A stretch of DNA of 64,000 bases from Dactylorhiza incarnata (taxonomy: Eukaryota > Streptophyta > Magnoliopsida > Asparagales > Orchidaceae). Below the pieces are notes generated by a model. The model saw only the letters and a list, made by a program, of their open reading frames with translations. It ran no database searches and was not told the origin of the DNA. Location of the stretch: positions 2,666,001-2,730,000 of the forward strand of contig JAWHQI010000273.1 in assembly GCA_033032865.1 (NCBI GenBank), written 5' to 3'. Positions 32,801 through 44,846 of this stretch are shown here, one piece after another. How positions within the stretch are numbered: the first letter of the stretch is position 1; every line of letters starts with the position of its first letter. The position numbers and the translations under genes are program-made.

Positions 32801-34563
32801 GTGGTTTAGGGTCTTCCCATGAGTCCTTGGGTAGGGATTCTTTAGTGTCAGGTTATGTAGGTCAACTATATGGTGGAAGGGGCAAAAGTCCTTTCAAGAC
32901 CTCCACTAATTCTAGGTGTGAGTTGTATACTCTTAGGTGGAGTATTGGTGTTCAAGAGAACAATAATACTACCGGTGAATCTTAATCCATTATAAGACTC
33001 TAAAGTAACATAAGAGGCTAGTGTTGGGTAGTTACAAATAAAATTAAGTGTCTTGTGAAAGGGAGGTTTTGGATTATCCTCTCATCATACCTCCTTGTAC
33101 AGCTGCGAGCCCCTCACAAGGTAGACCTCAGGAAGTCCAAGACTAACACTTAAACTTATAAGGAATGTAACAAGGAAAGATTAATCTAATAACAAGTTAT
33201 CAAGTACACATACACATACCCCTTTATTAAGGGAGGATAGTTTTGGTTGGTCTAGTCCTGCGAGCAGTGGGCATGGTGTGCGTTAATGGAGAAACGTGTT
33301 GCAAGTTGTGGCTTGGTGTTTGTTGAAATGGATTGGTTAGTCCGGTGAGCCGGTGGATCAGGAGTTCAATTGTAGCATATATGCTTGTGCATATAAGTGG
33401 TGGGTCATCGGTATTGGGCAGTCATTCACACTGATGTCAGTACATTGGCTCGGCAAGTGTGACTATTCACTTATCCAAGAAAAGACTGGCGGATTCCAGG
33501 ATTAGTACAAGATGCTCTATAGCACCTAGCTTAGTGTACCGAGTAGTACGTAAGGTCTAGGTTAGCTAGTGTGAATACTGGCCTAGGAGTGGGGTGGCCC
33601 AACCCGCTGCCTCTGTTTGCCACTACGTGAGGTACCTGAGGGTTTAGCTAACTCCAAATTGGTGAACTAAATGTCTTTGTGCGTAGATTCGTGTGGGTGA
33701 GTTGCACTGGTGTGAAACATAATCTTTAAACCTTGCATAGCATTTCATATCATACGTAACATCACATAAAACCTACACCCCCATCTTATAATTTATTATG
33801 GGATCTTTTATACGTCGGGTCTTACAAGGAGACCCCTTAACTAATAAGCTTATATGGGCATTCTTATAAGTTAAGGTTACCTTTCTCTTGATAGATGCTT
33901 TACCATTTTACTATATCGCTTCCTTATTGCCCTTTCTTTACTAATACTTTATTGCTGATACATTATTATTGTATAAGTAGGCCCTGTGCTAGATAATCTT
34001 AGTATAGGTTTCCTGGTACTTAAGGCTACCGCCATATGCTTGTACTTCTGCTTTGATGTTCTCCTCTTCATTCCTCCCACACGGTGCCTAGGAGTCACTT
34101 GGGGAGGTGTGGGGGATTGGCTTAGTCTTTTGACTACCAGTCGGAAGTGACCTAACACCATAGGGGCTCTGAGTGGGAGACAGGGAGCTGCCTTAGGAGA
34201 TCCAGCGCAACCATAGTACGATGCAGGAGGAGGTGAGCCAGCCTAGTTTGGGAGCAGCCGCAACGACTACAGGTTCCATGAGTGTTTAACATTATTACTT
34301 CTGCGAGTGTTATGCAGTGAGGACTATATGTACTGGGCAGGAGCTCTTTTTATCTTCAGTATTTCTTATCGTGGACTATTCTGTGATATTTTATATATAT
34401 CTCCTTGTGATGTGGACTTAATCTCATATTATTCTACTTTATTTCTCTGTAACGTATGGTTGGCCTTGATGTGAATTTGCTGGCAGAATCGGTGTCTTGT
34501 AGTGGCGACCTTCCCGAGAGTTGGTGTCACCGCAAGGTGGTGGTTCTATTTGTGTTTACTTGA
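29809..34563 (+). repeat. Long gypsy-type LTR-like block, truncated on the right
   Basis: Starts TGTAACATCCC, a common start of plant gypsy LTRs, inside the coding fragment above. Its right part (about 34487-34545: GGCAGAATCGGTGTCTTG, then GTTGGTGTCACCGCAAGG) matches the end of the Chr-2 LTR (53980-54040). No pol domain is present in 4.7 kb. GGGTCTTACA at about 33823-33832 also looks like an LTR end, so more than one LTR may be fused here. Repeated TTGACCCA/TGGGTC phrases fill 30000-30260. No genes seen. Confidence 0.5.
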
Positions 34564-34900
34564 TTTCTCTCCTTTGACGTTATCTCTAAAATATTGGTTG
34601 CAAAGTTTTCAATTCAAATTACATTATCTAAATTGTTTATCTCAATCTCTTAATCATAAAACAATTTAGTACTTATTTCTAAACTTGAAAATTATAATAT
34701 TTTCACAAATTAGCTAAATTGTCATTTTGCCTTTCTCGTATTATAAAACAATTTAGTAATAATCATAACATTATAAGAAATAATTTTATTCCCTTATTCA
34801 ACCCCCCCCCCCCCCCCCCCCCCCCTCTAAGGGCGCCTTAAGATCCAACACCCCCCCCCCCCCTCTAGAGAATACTCAGATGACTCACTGTGCACTTTCA
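34564..34900 (+). repeat. Copia LTR tails with poly(C)
   Basis: Two LTR 3' ends in series: one ending CTCTAAGGGCG...CCAACAC after a run of about 23 C (as in Cop-2), and one ending CTCTAGAGAATACTCAGA...CTTTCA after a second C run (as in Cop-3). They are remnants; no internal region follows. Confidence 0.6.
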
Positions 34901-36800
34901 TGAGAGGCCCGCAAAGGAATGATTTTGCAACCAAGGATGCATGGACGAGAGAAAATGTCAAAATAATGGGTATCAAGAAAGCTTGAGTCAGAACAGGTAA
35001 GGGTGAGCATAAAAAACCGCAAACCGCAAAAATCGCCCGCACAGCACAAACCGCACCAATTTTTAAACCGCACTGCGTAATTTTGGTGCGGTGTGGTTTT
35101 GAACTTCTAAAAACCGAGCGTGGTTCGGTGCGGTACGATTTTCAGATCTTGAAAACTGCAAAACCTGCACCGCACTAACTAATTACATATTTTTAATTTT
35201 CATAAACACATGACATATCACATACATCTAAATAAAAGTACAACTTATAAATTATTAATTAATAATAGTAATTAACTAATTATATTAGTGCATATAGTTG
35301 TTTTCTTGCTTTAGTTGATTTAGTTTGTTGGTTCTCTTTCGATTTATTGAGGAATTTGCTGATTTGCAAGCTTTTGTTAAGTGTAAATAGTATTATAATA
35401 GTTCATTTAACTATAAATGTGTATTCACTAGCCTTCTCTTAATATTTCATTGTTTGAAGGATAAATAAAGATATAATTATATGGGTGATGTGCATATCTA
35501 GGACTTAAAGTCATTCATATTCATTATAATTGCATTTGATGTGTCATTTCATTTGTAATTAAAGTAGTCATATCATGAGGATTTTAGTATTCGAAGAACT
35601 ATTTTTAGCTCTTGCTTGATTTTGTAATATTTGTATTTAAAAAATATTTGTATTACACATTTTTTCATGATAATATAACTCATGCAATTATGTTTTTACC
35701 CAAATTTTACATCTTATTTTACCTAACATTATTTTTTTGGTGTCTACGTATAACACATGCTAAAATCTGCACCGAAACCGCAACCACACCGCAACATACC
35801 GCACCAAACCGAAATCACACTGCGTAATTTCGATGTGTTGCAGTTTTGCTCAAGCCAAAACCGCGCCCTTGTAGTGCGGTTGCGGTTTGGGCCAAAACCA
35901 CACCAAACCACACCACGAACACCTCTGAGAACAGGTATAGGGTGAGAGCACGATTAATCTCTCCCCGACTGTCCACACACTTCAATCGCCACCTGAGTCA
36001 CCATGGTCTCGAGAAGTATGCGGCCCTCGGCGTGGGCTAGTAGGAAAAAATACTCCCTCCCCACATGAGCGAGTAGGAATATTCAGGCTCAAGTACTCGC
36101 CTGATTGAGGGGAGCTACTAGTGTTGAAGTGTTCGTCGCGCTAACACTCCATAAACAGGGCGAGTATGTGGGTACCGTCGACATCTCGCAGACTCAATGA
36201 CAAGCACACTCGTGGACACTTGAACATTGATTTGGCTCTATACGCGGTCATTTTGTTAAGATGTACGAGCGCACTAGGGTCTCCAGTCCTAGTTCTCGCA
36301 AGCTAAGGCGGGGTGAGTCAGGCGTCTCAGCAAAGAATTAGTCACTGGGGAAGGTACTCAGCAATCTCATGAAGTAAGGCGAGTTGCCAAGGGAAATATA
36401 TAAAGAAGGGTAAGGGATGGAAAAAAAAAGACAATTTTCAGTGATGAATCATTATGGTTACAGGTTCTGGGGGCCTCACCCCTACTTGGAAAAAATAAAT
36501 TGAGAGAAAAAAAAATATTGCCCTTGACTAAGAGGCTGGCGGGTCTATAGGGGATAAGCTTTGCTCGTCATCTTCATCTTCGTCAAGCGAGTAGGCATGT
36601 AAGTCGAAAGGCGAGCTCTTCAGAGGCTACGGAAGGAAGGGCATCGAGATTAGCATCTCTGCAGTGACACTCTCCCACCCCACCTGCAAAGTGCCAAGGT
36701 TGCGTAGCACCACCCGTGTGGTCTTGGTGGACTTGATGACTAGGACCCTCCGCGCGCCTCGACCTCGCACGAAATGAACTACAACAACTTCATGTATTTG
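34901..36800. other. Intergenic remnant around the hAT-like element
   Basis: Apart from the element at 34998-35927, no gene or domain is recognised. From about 36040 there are repeated GCGAGTA/TACTCGC phrases, probably the 3' flank of the gene-like unit to the right. Confidence 0.35.
34998..35927. mobile_element. Non-autonomous hAT-like element (930 bp)
   Basis: Flanked by the exact 8-bp duplication AGAACAGG (34990-34997 and 35928-35935), as hAT transposases make. The ends are imperfect inverses (AGGGTGAGCAT at the left; inverse of the right end is AGAGGTGTTCG). Inner arms rich in AACCGC / GCGGTT and CTGCGTAATTT extend the symmetry to about 150 bases. The centre is AT-rich with no transposase. 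Confidence 0.8.
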
Positions 36801-36809
36801 GAGGTGGAC

Positions 36810-38034
36810 TCGCCACTCTCTGCCACTAGCATCTTAGAAGGGAAACTGTTGGGTTGCGCCTTGAGGGTTTCAACCTCCGCCTCCAGATCGCTAATGTGCG
36901 CCACCATTCAGACCGCCATCTCAGCATCTTATAATAAAGTCACATGATATGGTTGAACGAAAATGAATGAAAATTCATCAAATTAAATAGAACTCACAAC
37001 ACAACTGGTGGCCTTCGTGAGGAGACTCTCGACAACTCCAAGTTGCATCTCCAGGACTTGGGCTCGCTCCTCTGCTACTTTCCTCTTGGCCTCTATAGCG
37101 AAGTACTTTTTGATGAATCTTAGACTGCGGTGCGACGCCATATGAGAGAGCTCAGTGGCGCGCAGCTGGACCCGCGAGCTCTCACATGCGATATTGCGAA
37201 GAGTGTCCTTCTCATAGGTGGTGGCGTCCTCCCTCACATGCAGCCCATAGGTAAGGGAATAAGTGACCTCGCTAGCTTGGCCACGATCGACCCGAGATGG
37301 AATGAGGTAGGAGACCGAAACCCTATCAGTACCATCTAACCACGTGAGCAGAGAGCCTCATGTGCTATCCTGGGGCATCTGCCCCAAACCGAATTTGGGG
37401 TGCGAGTCAGGCATCTCCGCCTCACTCACCCCTGCAGCATCCTTGGATGAGGGCTTCGCGCCGCTCGGTGTGGCGGCCATCTTCTTCGCCACGATTTTCT
37501 TCAGCCTCTTATACGAGTCGACAAGAGTGGAGGGGTCAAGGTCGACCACAAGCCTCTTCCCCTTATTGCGGCTTGGCGTGGACTTGCCCAGATCGGTGGC
37601 ACAAGCTTCTGCAGCAGCCCTCACGAGCTCAAGCGGGTAGGTCAGCCTCGCCCCACCCTCATGCAGCGAGTTTACATGGATTTGGCGCACGCCTGCAACA
37701 AGAATGAAAATAAGAAAAAGCCCTTAGAGGGAGCGAGTTAAAGGAATAGCGAGGTTATGCGAGTAGAAGCATACCTTCCCCCGACAATACATGGGGGGCG
37801 CAAGTTGAGACGACGTCGTAGGAATGCGACCTCAAAGTTCTTTCTGTGGAAGAACTTGTAAAACCTTACCGCCTCACCGTCCATGTGTTGTGCATGGTAT
37901 ATTGACTCGCTCTTTTGGACCAGTGAGTACAGGATATTTTCAAAGTCCCCCTAGACGAAGATGATCATATCATTCCAGTGGCGGACTTTGTTGGAGGTCT
38001 CGAAGACCTTAAGTTGCAAGCCAGTCAAATAAGT
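36810..38034 (-). pseudogene. Unit G2, distal exons: transposase_28-like protein with coiled-coil C-terminus
   Basis: Minus-strand continuation of the frame at 47129-46703, separated from it by Chr-1. From 38029 to about 37775 it encodes a helical region (VFETSNKVRHWNDMI, YKFFHRKNFEVA). A likely intron of 82 bases follows (donor at 37774, acceptor at 37693), then a Lys-rich exon (37692 to about 37370) and a coiled-coil exon (37237 to about 36995: FAIEAKRKVAEERAQVLEMQ). A further piece lies near 36930-36810. This layout fits the plant 'putative gypsy-type transposon' family: conserved N-terminal domain, long coiled-coil tail. In-frame stops (for example near 37950) show it is dead. Confidence 0.55.
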
Positions 38035-39905
38035 TGTAACACCCCAAATCTGTTGAAGCAGATTTGTGCTGCTGGGAGCTAGCGCCGGCACTAGTAGCTA
38101 ACGGCTGGCGCTAGCCAATTCGACGAACGCTAGCCAGTTCGTCGAAGGCTAGCCAGTTCGTCGAACGCTAGCCAGTTCGATCAACGCTAGCCAGTTCGAC
38201 GAACGCTAGCCAGTTCGACAAATGCTAGCCAGTTCATCAAACACTAGCCAGTTCGACGAACGCTAGCCAGTTCGACAAACGCTAGCCAGTTCGATGAACG
38301 CTAGCCAGTTCGTCGAACGTTGCCAGTTCAATGAATGCTAGCGCATTGCAGATCCGTGATTTGAAATCGTGGCCGTCAAATCCTTATGTTTTTAGATCTG
38401 ATGGCTGGGATTTATTTCGGCATTCCTAAAGCCTTGACCAGAGAAGATTTTTCCTGATTACTTAAGGTCTTATCTCTCTCTTCAAGCTTGAGAAAGAAGA
38501 AGCCAAGGAGGAAGAAGGAGCCATCTTCCACCATTGACGGAGCACCGAAGCTCCGAATCGCGAGCCGGTTATATATCTGTGGAGAGCAGCCCGGTGCGGT
38601 CCTTTCCATCCAATTGGAATCTTGGATTCTCATGGCGAACAAGAAAATGACAAGGGTAACGATCTTCTACTTGGACAAGTGAAGTCCTCCTTCTTATGGC
38701 ATGTTTGCATGGAAAATCCCCCACCGATTGGTGGAGAAAAGGGAGTTTTCTAGCGGGTTGATCATTTCGATCCCCTTTGGTTACTTGCATATAACATCCG
38801 GAATCATAGTACGGATATAGGCATTGTGTGTGAAACCCATCCAGACAGGTTGGTCTGGATTGGTGATGGTTATAGTGTTAATTACAACGGAGAAGACTCC
38901 GTGATTTGTATGCGCTATTTTCGGGTTCTATGTGCGGTAGTGTACTGCAGGGAGTCCTAGAGTTAACCTCTAGGAAATACTGGAAGTTGTGGGCAGATTC
39001 GATGATCTGTCACTACCGCACGGCACTAGGGCTAGCATCGGCGGTAGCTCCCAGGGAGCTATTTTGTTTTGGTGTGATACCTAATTTCGTTGCTCGGGCT
39101 GAGGTGAAGCCGTACACGCGTCATGCTGATTGATGCCAACGATTTGAGCACGGGCAAAGCTGATCCAAACCCGCTCCCATACCGAATCGGTGAAGAGGTA
39201 GCTCCTCGGTGCGCCGTATGATGTTGGGATTAGTCTGTAAGGCAAGGTAGTCTTGACGGTCAAAGCTCATGCGAACACTTTGTTTAAGGAGTTGTTAGGT
39301 GTAGCTCGGAGAGTACACCGTGAGAGTGCCTTGAGAGCACAAAACGTGTGGCCGTGCGTGCCCACGTTGGTGTTGATTGCTTATACATGTGGCGCTTGAA
39401 CGCACCTTGTCAATCTATGCCTATACTGTATGCCTGCAGGGAAGGAGTACCACCACCCTGGCATTAGGGGTGGGGTCGTTATAATTTTAGTCAGCTTTAG
39501 CTGACCGGTTACTTTTTTGCCACGTTTTGGTGGATTGTTGATGCAGGTGCAGGTGAACCAAGTGGGAAATAGCGGGCGGTGGCCCTTTTTGCTGAGTTGG
39601 CCCTCGAAGGCTAGCCTCTCTTCCACTTTTCATGTATTGTCAGCCTGCGTGCCGATGTATGTTTGAGTTTAATACATTATTCAATGTAAGGCCTTAAGGA
39701 CGTAACTCTTTTGTTTCGTTCCTGGGATAGTGAAAAGTTCTAAATGATGTTTTAATCAAATGCTTCCGCTTACGCTTTAATTACTCTCGTGTAGTTGTAG
39801 TTCTTTTCTGATTATCACCTTATGATGCTTAGCTAGTGTGTATAGTATGGCGTGGGGTCCCGACCGGACCTAATGTTATATTATTTATACTCGCAAGGTG
39901 TTACA
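38035..39905 (+). repeat. Chr-1 5' LTR
   Basis: TGTAACACCCC...GTGTTACA, 1871 bp. The 3' copy is 1851 bp and visibly diverged. The first 300 bases are the 19-bp tandem array; the remainder has no gene. Confidence 0.9.
38090..38345 (+). repeat. 19-bp tandem array in the Chr-1 5' LTR
   Basis: About twelve units of the form GCTAGCCAGTTCGACGAAC. Each unit holds two dyads, GCTAGC and TTCGWCGAA. The 3' LTR has the same array at about 44895-45135 with different unit-level substitutions. Confidence 0.9.
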
Positions 39906-39908
39906 ATT

Positions 39909-39920
39909 TGGTATCGGATT
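39909..39920 (+). other. Chr-1 primer binding site, Met-type
   Basis: TGGTATCGGATT, three bases after the LTR end; degraded form of TGGTATCAGAGC. Confidence 0.65.
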
Positions 39921-40129
39921 TAAGGAATCGATCTGTAGTTTCGTGAATTTGAGGCCGAATTCATTTTAAGGGGTAGAGTGCACGTGTTGTGCGTTCACCA
40001 AAAACAATTTCAAAATTAACAAGAATGTCCACTTAGGAATGAAAATCATGCTTGTTTGTGGAACCTGAGAGTTCCTTGCTTGTTTGTTGTTATGTTTTCT
40101 GTCCCTGTCTGTGTTTCGCACGATTATAG

Positions 40130-41318
40130 GTGACTAGGAGTGGTGCGGGGCAGTCTCAACCCCATAAAACTGCTGAAAGTAGTGCGTCCGCTGAGGTACC
40201 ATCGACCACTCCTTCTGCTGAGATGGTTAGATTGGTCACTAAAGCGGTCTTAGTGATGATCAATAACCAAGCTGGATGACTTCCACAGCCTACTACTCCT
40301 ACTCCAGAGGTGGCCCCAATGCCTGTTACTGCAGTGGAGCCGAGAGCGGAACCTGTTGTAGAGCCCAGGGTGGAACCGAGAGTGGAATATGTAGCTGCGG
40401 GGCGAGCACGCGACCAGCAGTTGAAGCACTTTATAAGCTTCAACCCTCCAACCTTTTCTGGTACTGAGTCCCCAACAGAGACTGTGGATTGGCTGGCAAC
40501 AGTAAAGAAAACTCTAAGGGAAACAACAACTGAAGAGGCGATGAAAGTCACCTTAGCAACTTTCCTTCTGAATGGAGAGGCAGGGCTTTGGTGGGATGAA
40601 CTGGAAGCGCACAAGTTGGATGGTAGAGTTATTACCGAGGTCTCGATTGCAGAGTTCACAGGTCTGTTCCTCTAGAGGTTTATTCCCTCTAACCAGCGCC
40701 GTGCATTGCAAAATCAATTTCTGCGGCTAACTCAAGGCGACTGTTCGGTGGATGACTACATGCATGAGTTCACGATATTGAGTCGCTATGCAGGATCTTT
40801 GGTATAAGATGAGGAAGATAAGACGAATAGATTCTATGAAGGCCTTCGAGATGAGTTAAGGCTGCTTTTGGCAGGCCCTATGACTTTTGATTTCCAGGTT
40901 ATGGTGCAAACTGCCAGATCACTGGAGCTAGATATGCAGAGAGTGCAACGCTCAAAAGGCCTTAGCAAGAAGCCAGGATTTCTCGAGCCGACCTCTCAAT
41001 TAAAGCCTGAGTTCAGAAAATATAAGAGGAAATCTAGGTTCGCTGAACTAGCTCCTTCTAATATTTCGGGAGCAACTACTGTGCGTGGTCCTATCACGTG
41101 TTTCACCTGCAGGAAGGTGGGACACAAAGCCGCAGTGTGTCGAACTGGTCCCCAGAAGGCAGGAAATCGAGCGGTGCACTATGCTCGTGCGGCGGGTTCA
41201 TGTTATGCGGAGAAAGGCAAAGTTGTGGAGTCTTCGGGTTCCCAGCAAACTCCGACCTAGCCGAGAGTCTATTCGCTTGGCCAGCAAGAAGCCATCCGAC
41301 AAAATGATGTCGTCACAG
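40130..41318 (+). pseudogene. gag: Chr-1 gag, four in-frame stops
   Basis: One frame (codons starting at 40130) carries the whole gag. The start appears to have decayed to GTG (GTGACTAGGAGTGG), with a stop just upstream. Pro/Glu-rich N-terminus, then the capsid-type domain (FISFNPPTFSGTES, WLATVKKTL, GEAGLWWDEL, FIPSNQRRALQNQFLRL, FYEGLRDELR) and a complete zinc knuckle CFTCRKVGHKAAVC at about 41098-41140. Stops lie at 40277-40279, 40673-40675, 40805-40807 and 41258-41260; several look like transitions. The frame reaches a clean splice donor at 41319 without a frameshift. Confidence 0.85.
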
Positions 41319-41403
41319 GTATGAAGTAAAATTTAGCTTTTACAGCTTAACTTGATTTATACTGCATGCATGTACGACTATACCTTTGTTGATGTGCTTT
41401 TAG
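41319..41403 (+). other. Predicted 85-bp intron between Chr-1 gag and protease
   Basis: GTATGAAG donor after CACAG and a TTTTAG acceptor before GCTTC. Removing it joins the gag frame to the protease frame (which differ by one) through a Gly codon split after its first base. Unspliced, both frames hit stops. Chr-2 has a predicted intron at the same position and phase. Confidence 0.6.
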
Positions 41404-43096
41404 GCTTCATTCTAATCTTCAACTATCCGGCGAGAGCTCTCTTTGATACAGGAGCATCGCACTCCTTCTTATCTAAGGACTTCATGTTGCGAATCGGAGT
41501 ACCGTCTATCCTGGTGAAGGATAGACTGGAGGTAGTGCTGCCCAATGGATCTCGGATGAGCGCAGATAGGTTGAGTCATGTAAAGGTGCGGATTGGGAAT
41601 CTAGATTTCGACTTCGAAGCGTCACTACTACCATTAGCTGAGTTTGACGTAATCTTTGGCATGGATTAGCTCGCGAAGCAGCGAGCATGCATCAATTGCA
41701 ATCGAAAAGAGGTTAATCTGGGAAAGAACACCGGTGACGAGACCATATTTGTGGGTATGCGAGGAGCGAGCAAGACGCTGATGTCTGCTCTCCAGGTGGT
41801 CAAGGCAGTGAGAAAAGGCGGGGAATTGTTCTTCACGTTGTTGGAGGCCTCGACTCCTAAGCCCAGTATAAGTGATGTCCTAGTAGTGGCAGAGTACGTG
41901 GACGTGTTTCCTAACGAACTCCCTGGGGCTCCACCCCAGCGAGAGTTCAATTTCTGTATCAAGTTGGTGCCAGGTGCCAAACTTATGGCCCGCTCACCGT
42001 ACCGGATTGCGCCAAAGGAGTTGGCAGAGTTGAAAGTTCAGCTGCAGGAACTGCTAGTGCAAGGCTATGTACGTCCAAGTTCATCCCCTTGGAGTGCACC
42101 AGTCCTCTTTGTGAAAAAGAAGGATGGGAGTTTGCATCTATGCTTAGACTATCGAGAGCTGAATAAGCTGACCGAGAAGAACTGTTATCCAATTCCAAGA
42201 ATCGATGACTTATTCGACTAACTGGTTGTGTCGACGGTATACTCGAAGCTAGACTTAAGGTATGGCTATTATCAGCTTCGTATAAGGGAATGTGATATTC
42301 CTAAGACGACGTTCAGTACCCGTTTTGGACACTACGAGTTCACGGTAATGTCGTTCGGTCTCTCCAACGCACCATCGGTATTTATGGACTTGATGAATAG
42401 AACGTTCCGAGAGTACTTAGACCGATTTGTGATTGTCTTCATCGACGACATTTTGGTATACTCTTAGTCTGAGGAGGAGCATTCAGAACATCTGCACGCA
42501 ATGTTGAGCACCTTGAGGAGGAGTCGGCTATATGCGAAGTTCTCCAAATGCGAGTTTTGGCTACCATCAGTAGCATTCCTGGGTCATGTCGTTAGTGGTG
42601 AAGGAATAGCAGTCGATCCGTCAAAGATAGTGGCAATCCGAGAGTGGCCTGTGCTGAAAAATGTGTCTGAAGTCCGAAGTTTCTTAGGACTTGTCAGTTA
42701 TTATAGGCGCTTCGTAGAGAACTTTTCGAGGATCGCACTTCCTCTCACTAAGCTGACTAGGAAAGATCAGAAGTTCGGTTGGTCACCTGAGTGCACACGA
42801 GCTTTTGAGGAGCTGAAGAGCCATCTGTCCACGACACCCATTCTATGCTCGCCATGTGGAATGGAAGGCTATGAAATATATAGCGACGCCTTAGGGAGTG
42901 GCTTGGGTTGCATCCTGGTGCAGTTCGAAAAGTTGATCGCTTATGGCTCCCGACAGTTGAAGGTACATGAGAGGAACTACCCGGTCCATGACATGGAGTT
43001 AGCGACCATGGTATTCGCTCTAAAGTTATGGAGGCACTACTTATATGGCGTGAAGATCGACATCATTACCGACCACAAAAGCCTCAAGTACTGTTG
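41404..43096 (+). pseudogene. pol: Chr-1 protease, reverse transcriptase and RNase H
   Basis: One frame with three stops (41667-41669, 42219-42221, 42465-42467). Protease: ALFDTGASHSFLS (about 41430-41470) and FDVIFGMD. Reverse transcriptase: [57 protein letters not shown] and the catalytic box FIDDILVYS near 42440. RNase [47 protein letters not shown]. The stop directly behind FIDDILVYS and that directly behind FGMD are typical CAG or TGG to stop changes. A frameshift at about 43092-43096 separates it from the integrase frame. Confidence 0.92.
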
Positions 43097-44845
43097 GATC
43101 AGAAGAAGATGAATATGCGACAGAGGAGGTGGATGGATTTCCTGGGGAACTACACCTTTGATATTCGTTACACTACCAGAAAGGGGAATGCGGTGGCAGA
43201 CGCGCTGAGCCGGCGGGCTCCCGCACAGGCAAGTTGGATTTTGATGCATAATGAGCATCTAATCTGTGATCTGGGGTCCCTGGATATCACTTTTGTCGAT
43301 AAGAGAACGTCTACTACTACATGCTTGAACTGGACGGAGGTTCAATACGACCTTGTAGACCGAGTTCGCCAAGCTTTGGATCTGGATGAAAGCATGAAAC
43401 GTTACAAGGCGGAGACTTTGGATGGGTATAACACTGAGTTCTCTTTCGACGATGGCCTTCTATGGAAAGGTGCGAGATTGTGCATCCCAAAAGTGGCCAA
43501 TTTATGGGGAGAATTGATGTACGAGGCTCACTTTACCAAGTACTCGATTCACCCGGGGAGCACGAAGATGTATATGAATATGAAGAAACTCTTCTGGTGG
43601 CCAGGATTGAAGAAAGATATTGCTCTCTACGTGGCAAAGTGCCATACTTGTGCGTTAGTGAAGGTTGAATGTCAAAGGCCTGGTGGGTTTCTGAAGTCTC
43701 TACCGATTCCGGAGTGGAAGTTTGACGATATCTCGATGGATTTCGTGCACGGGTTGCCGAGATCACAGTATGGGAATGACGCCATCTGGGTGATCGTAGA
43801 TCATTTAACAAAGGTATCGCACTTTATTCCGAATTGGAAGGATGATTCATTTGAAAAGCTCGCAAAGTTATACGTTGATATTATCGTATGATTGCACGAA
43901 GTTCCCCGTAGCATCGTGAGCGATCGCGATGGGCTTTTCACATCAAATGACTGGAAACTGATCCACCAACTATTGGGCACCAAGATAAATTTTAGCACGG
44001 CCTTCCACCCGCAAACGGATGGACAGACCGAGAGGACCAATATGACGATGGAAGACATGCTCCGGATGTTTGCCCTGGATTACAGAAAGAGATGGGAGGA
44101 TCATATCTATATGATTGAGTTTGCTTACAACAACATCTACAAAGCAAGTATCAAAATGGCTCTGTTCGAAGCCCTTTATGGTAGGAAATGTCGTACGCCA
44201 TTAGCTTGGGCTGAAATGGGCGTCACGAAGTTGTTGAAGCGCAAGGATGTGGATGAAGCGAACACGCCAATTTGGGCAATATGAGAGTGGTTGCTCATTG
44301 CTCAAGATAGGCAGGCAAAGTATTACAATGCGCATCACCGGAACAACGAGTTTGCCATTGATGATTAGGTGTACCTAAAGATAAAACTGTTCAAGGGAGT
44401 ATCGAGGATCTAACGCTTGAAAAAGCTGAGTCCAAGGTACGTATGACCGTTTGAGATTCTAGAACGCATTGGTGAGGCTGCCTATCGGCTTGCTCTACCT
44501 GATGAGTTAAGCGGGTTGTACGACGTATTCCACATCTCCGTGTTGAGAAAGGCTGTGAAAGAGCATACGCATATTGTTGCGGTTGATGAGGTGTCGATTG
44601 ATGTTGGGCTAGAGACGAAAGTCAAGCCCATGCGCATCGAAGATACCGAGGTGAAACAATTGCGGAACAAAGCCATTCAAATGGTAAAGGTCCGTTGGGA
44701 CAACTGCGGAAAAGAGGAACTCTCTTGGGAAAGAGAGCAAACCATGCTTGCGGAGTACCCCGAGCTTATCCTTTCAGGTATAATCTATTTTTGTACCTTT
44801 CTGTTTTCAAAATTTTGGGCTGAAATTCTGTTAAGGGGGGTGTAG
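43097..44845 (+). pseudogene. pol: Chr-1 integrase with chromodomain-like C-terminus
   Basis: Starts in the RNase H/integrase linker ([22 protein letters not shown]). The zinc-binding HHCC region spans about 43530-43660 (H...H then CHTC). Catalytic residues: Asp of DISMDF (about 43740), Asp of VSDRDG (about 43917) and Glu of DGQTERTN (about 44028). A TGA at 43889-43891 and three more stops between 44282 and 44450 break it. The tail has FEILERIGEAAYRLALP, VFHISVLRK and finally VKVRWDNCGKEELSWERE, which resembles the type II chromodomain of Tekay/Del. This domain directs integration toward heterochromatin in relatives; that role here is inferred. Confidence 0.9.
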
Positions 44846-44846
44846 T
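44833..44846 (+). other. Chr-1 polypurine tract
   Basis: AAGGGGGGTGTAGT directly before the 3' LTR. Confidence 0.75.

Noticed and set aside
38090..38345. CRISPR-like appearance of regularly repeated 19-base units
   Set aside because: Units abut with no unique spacers, the array is copied in both LTRs of Chr-1, and the host is a plant.
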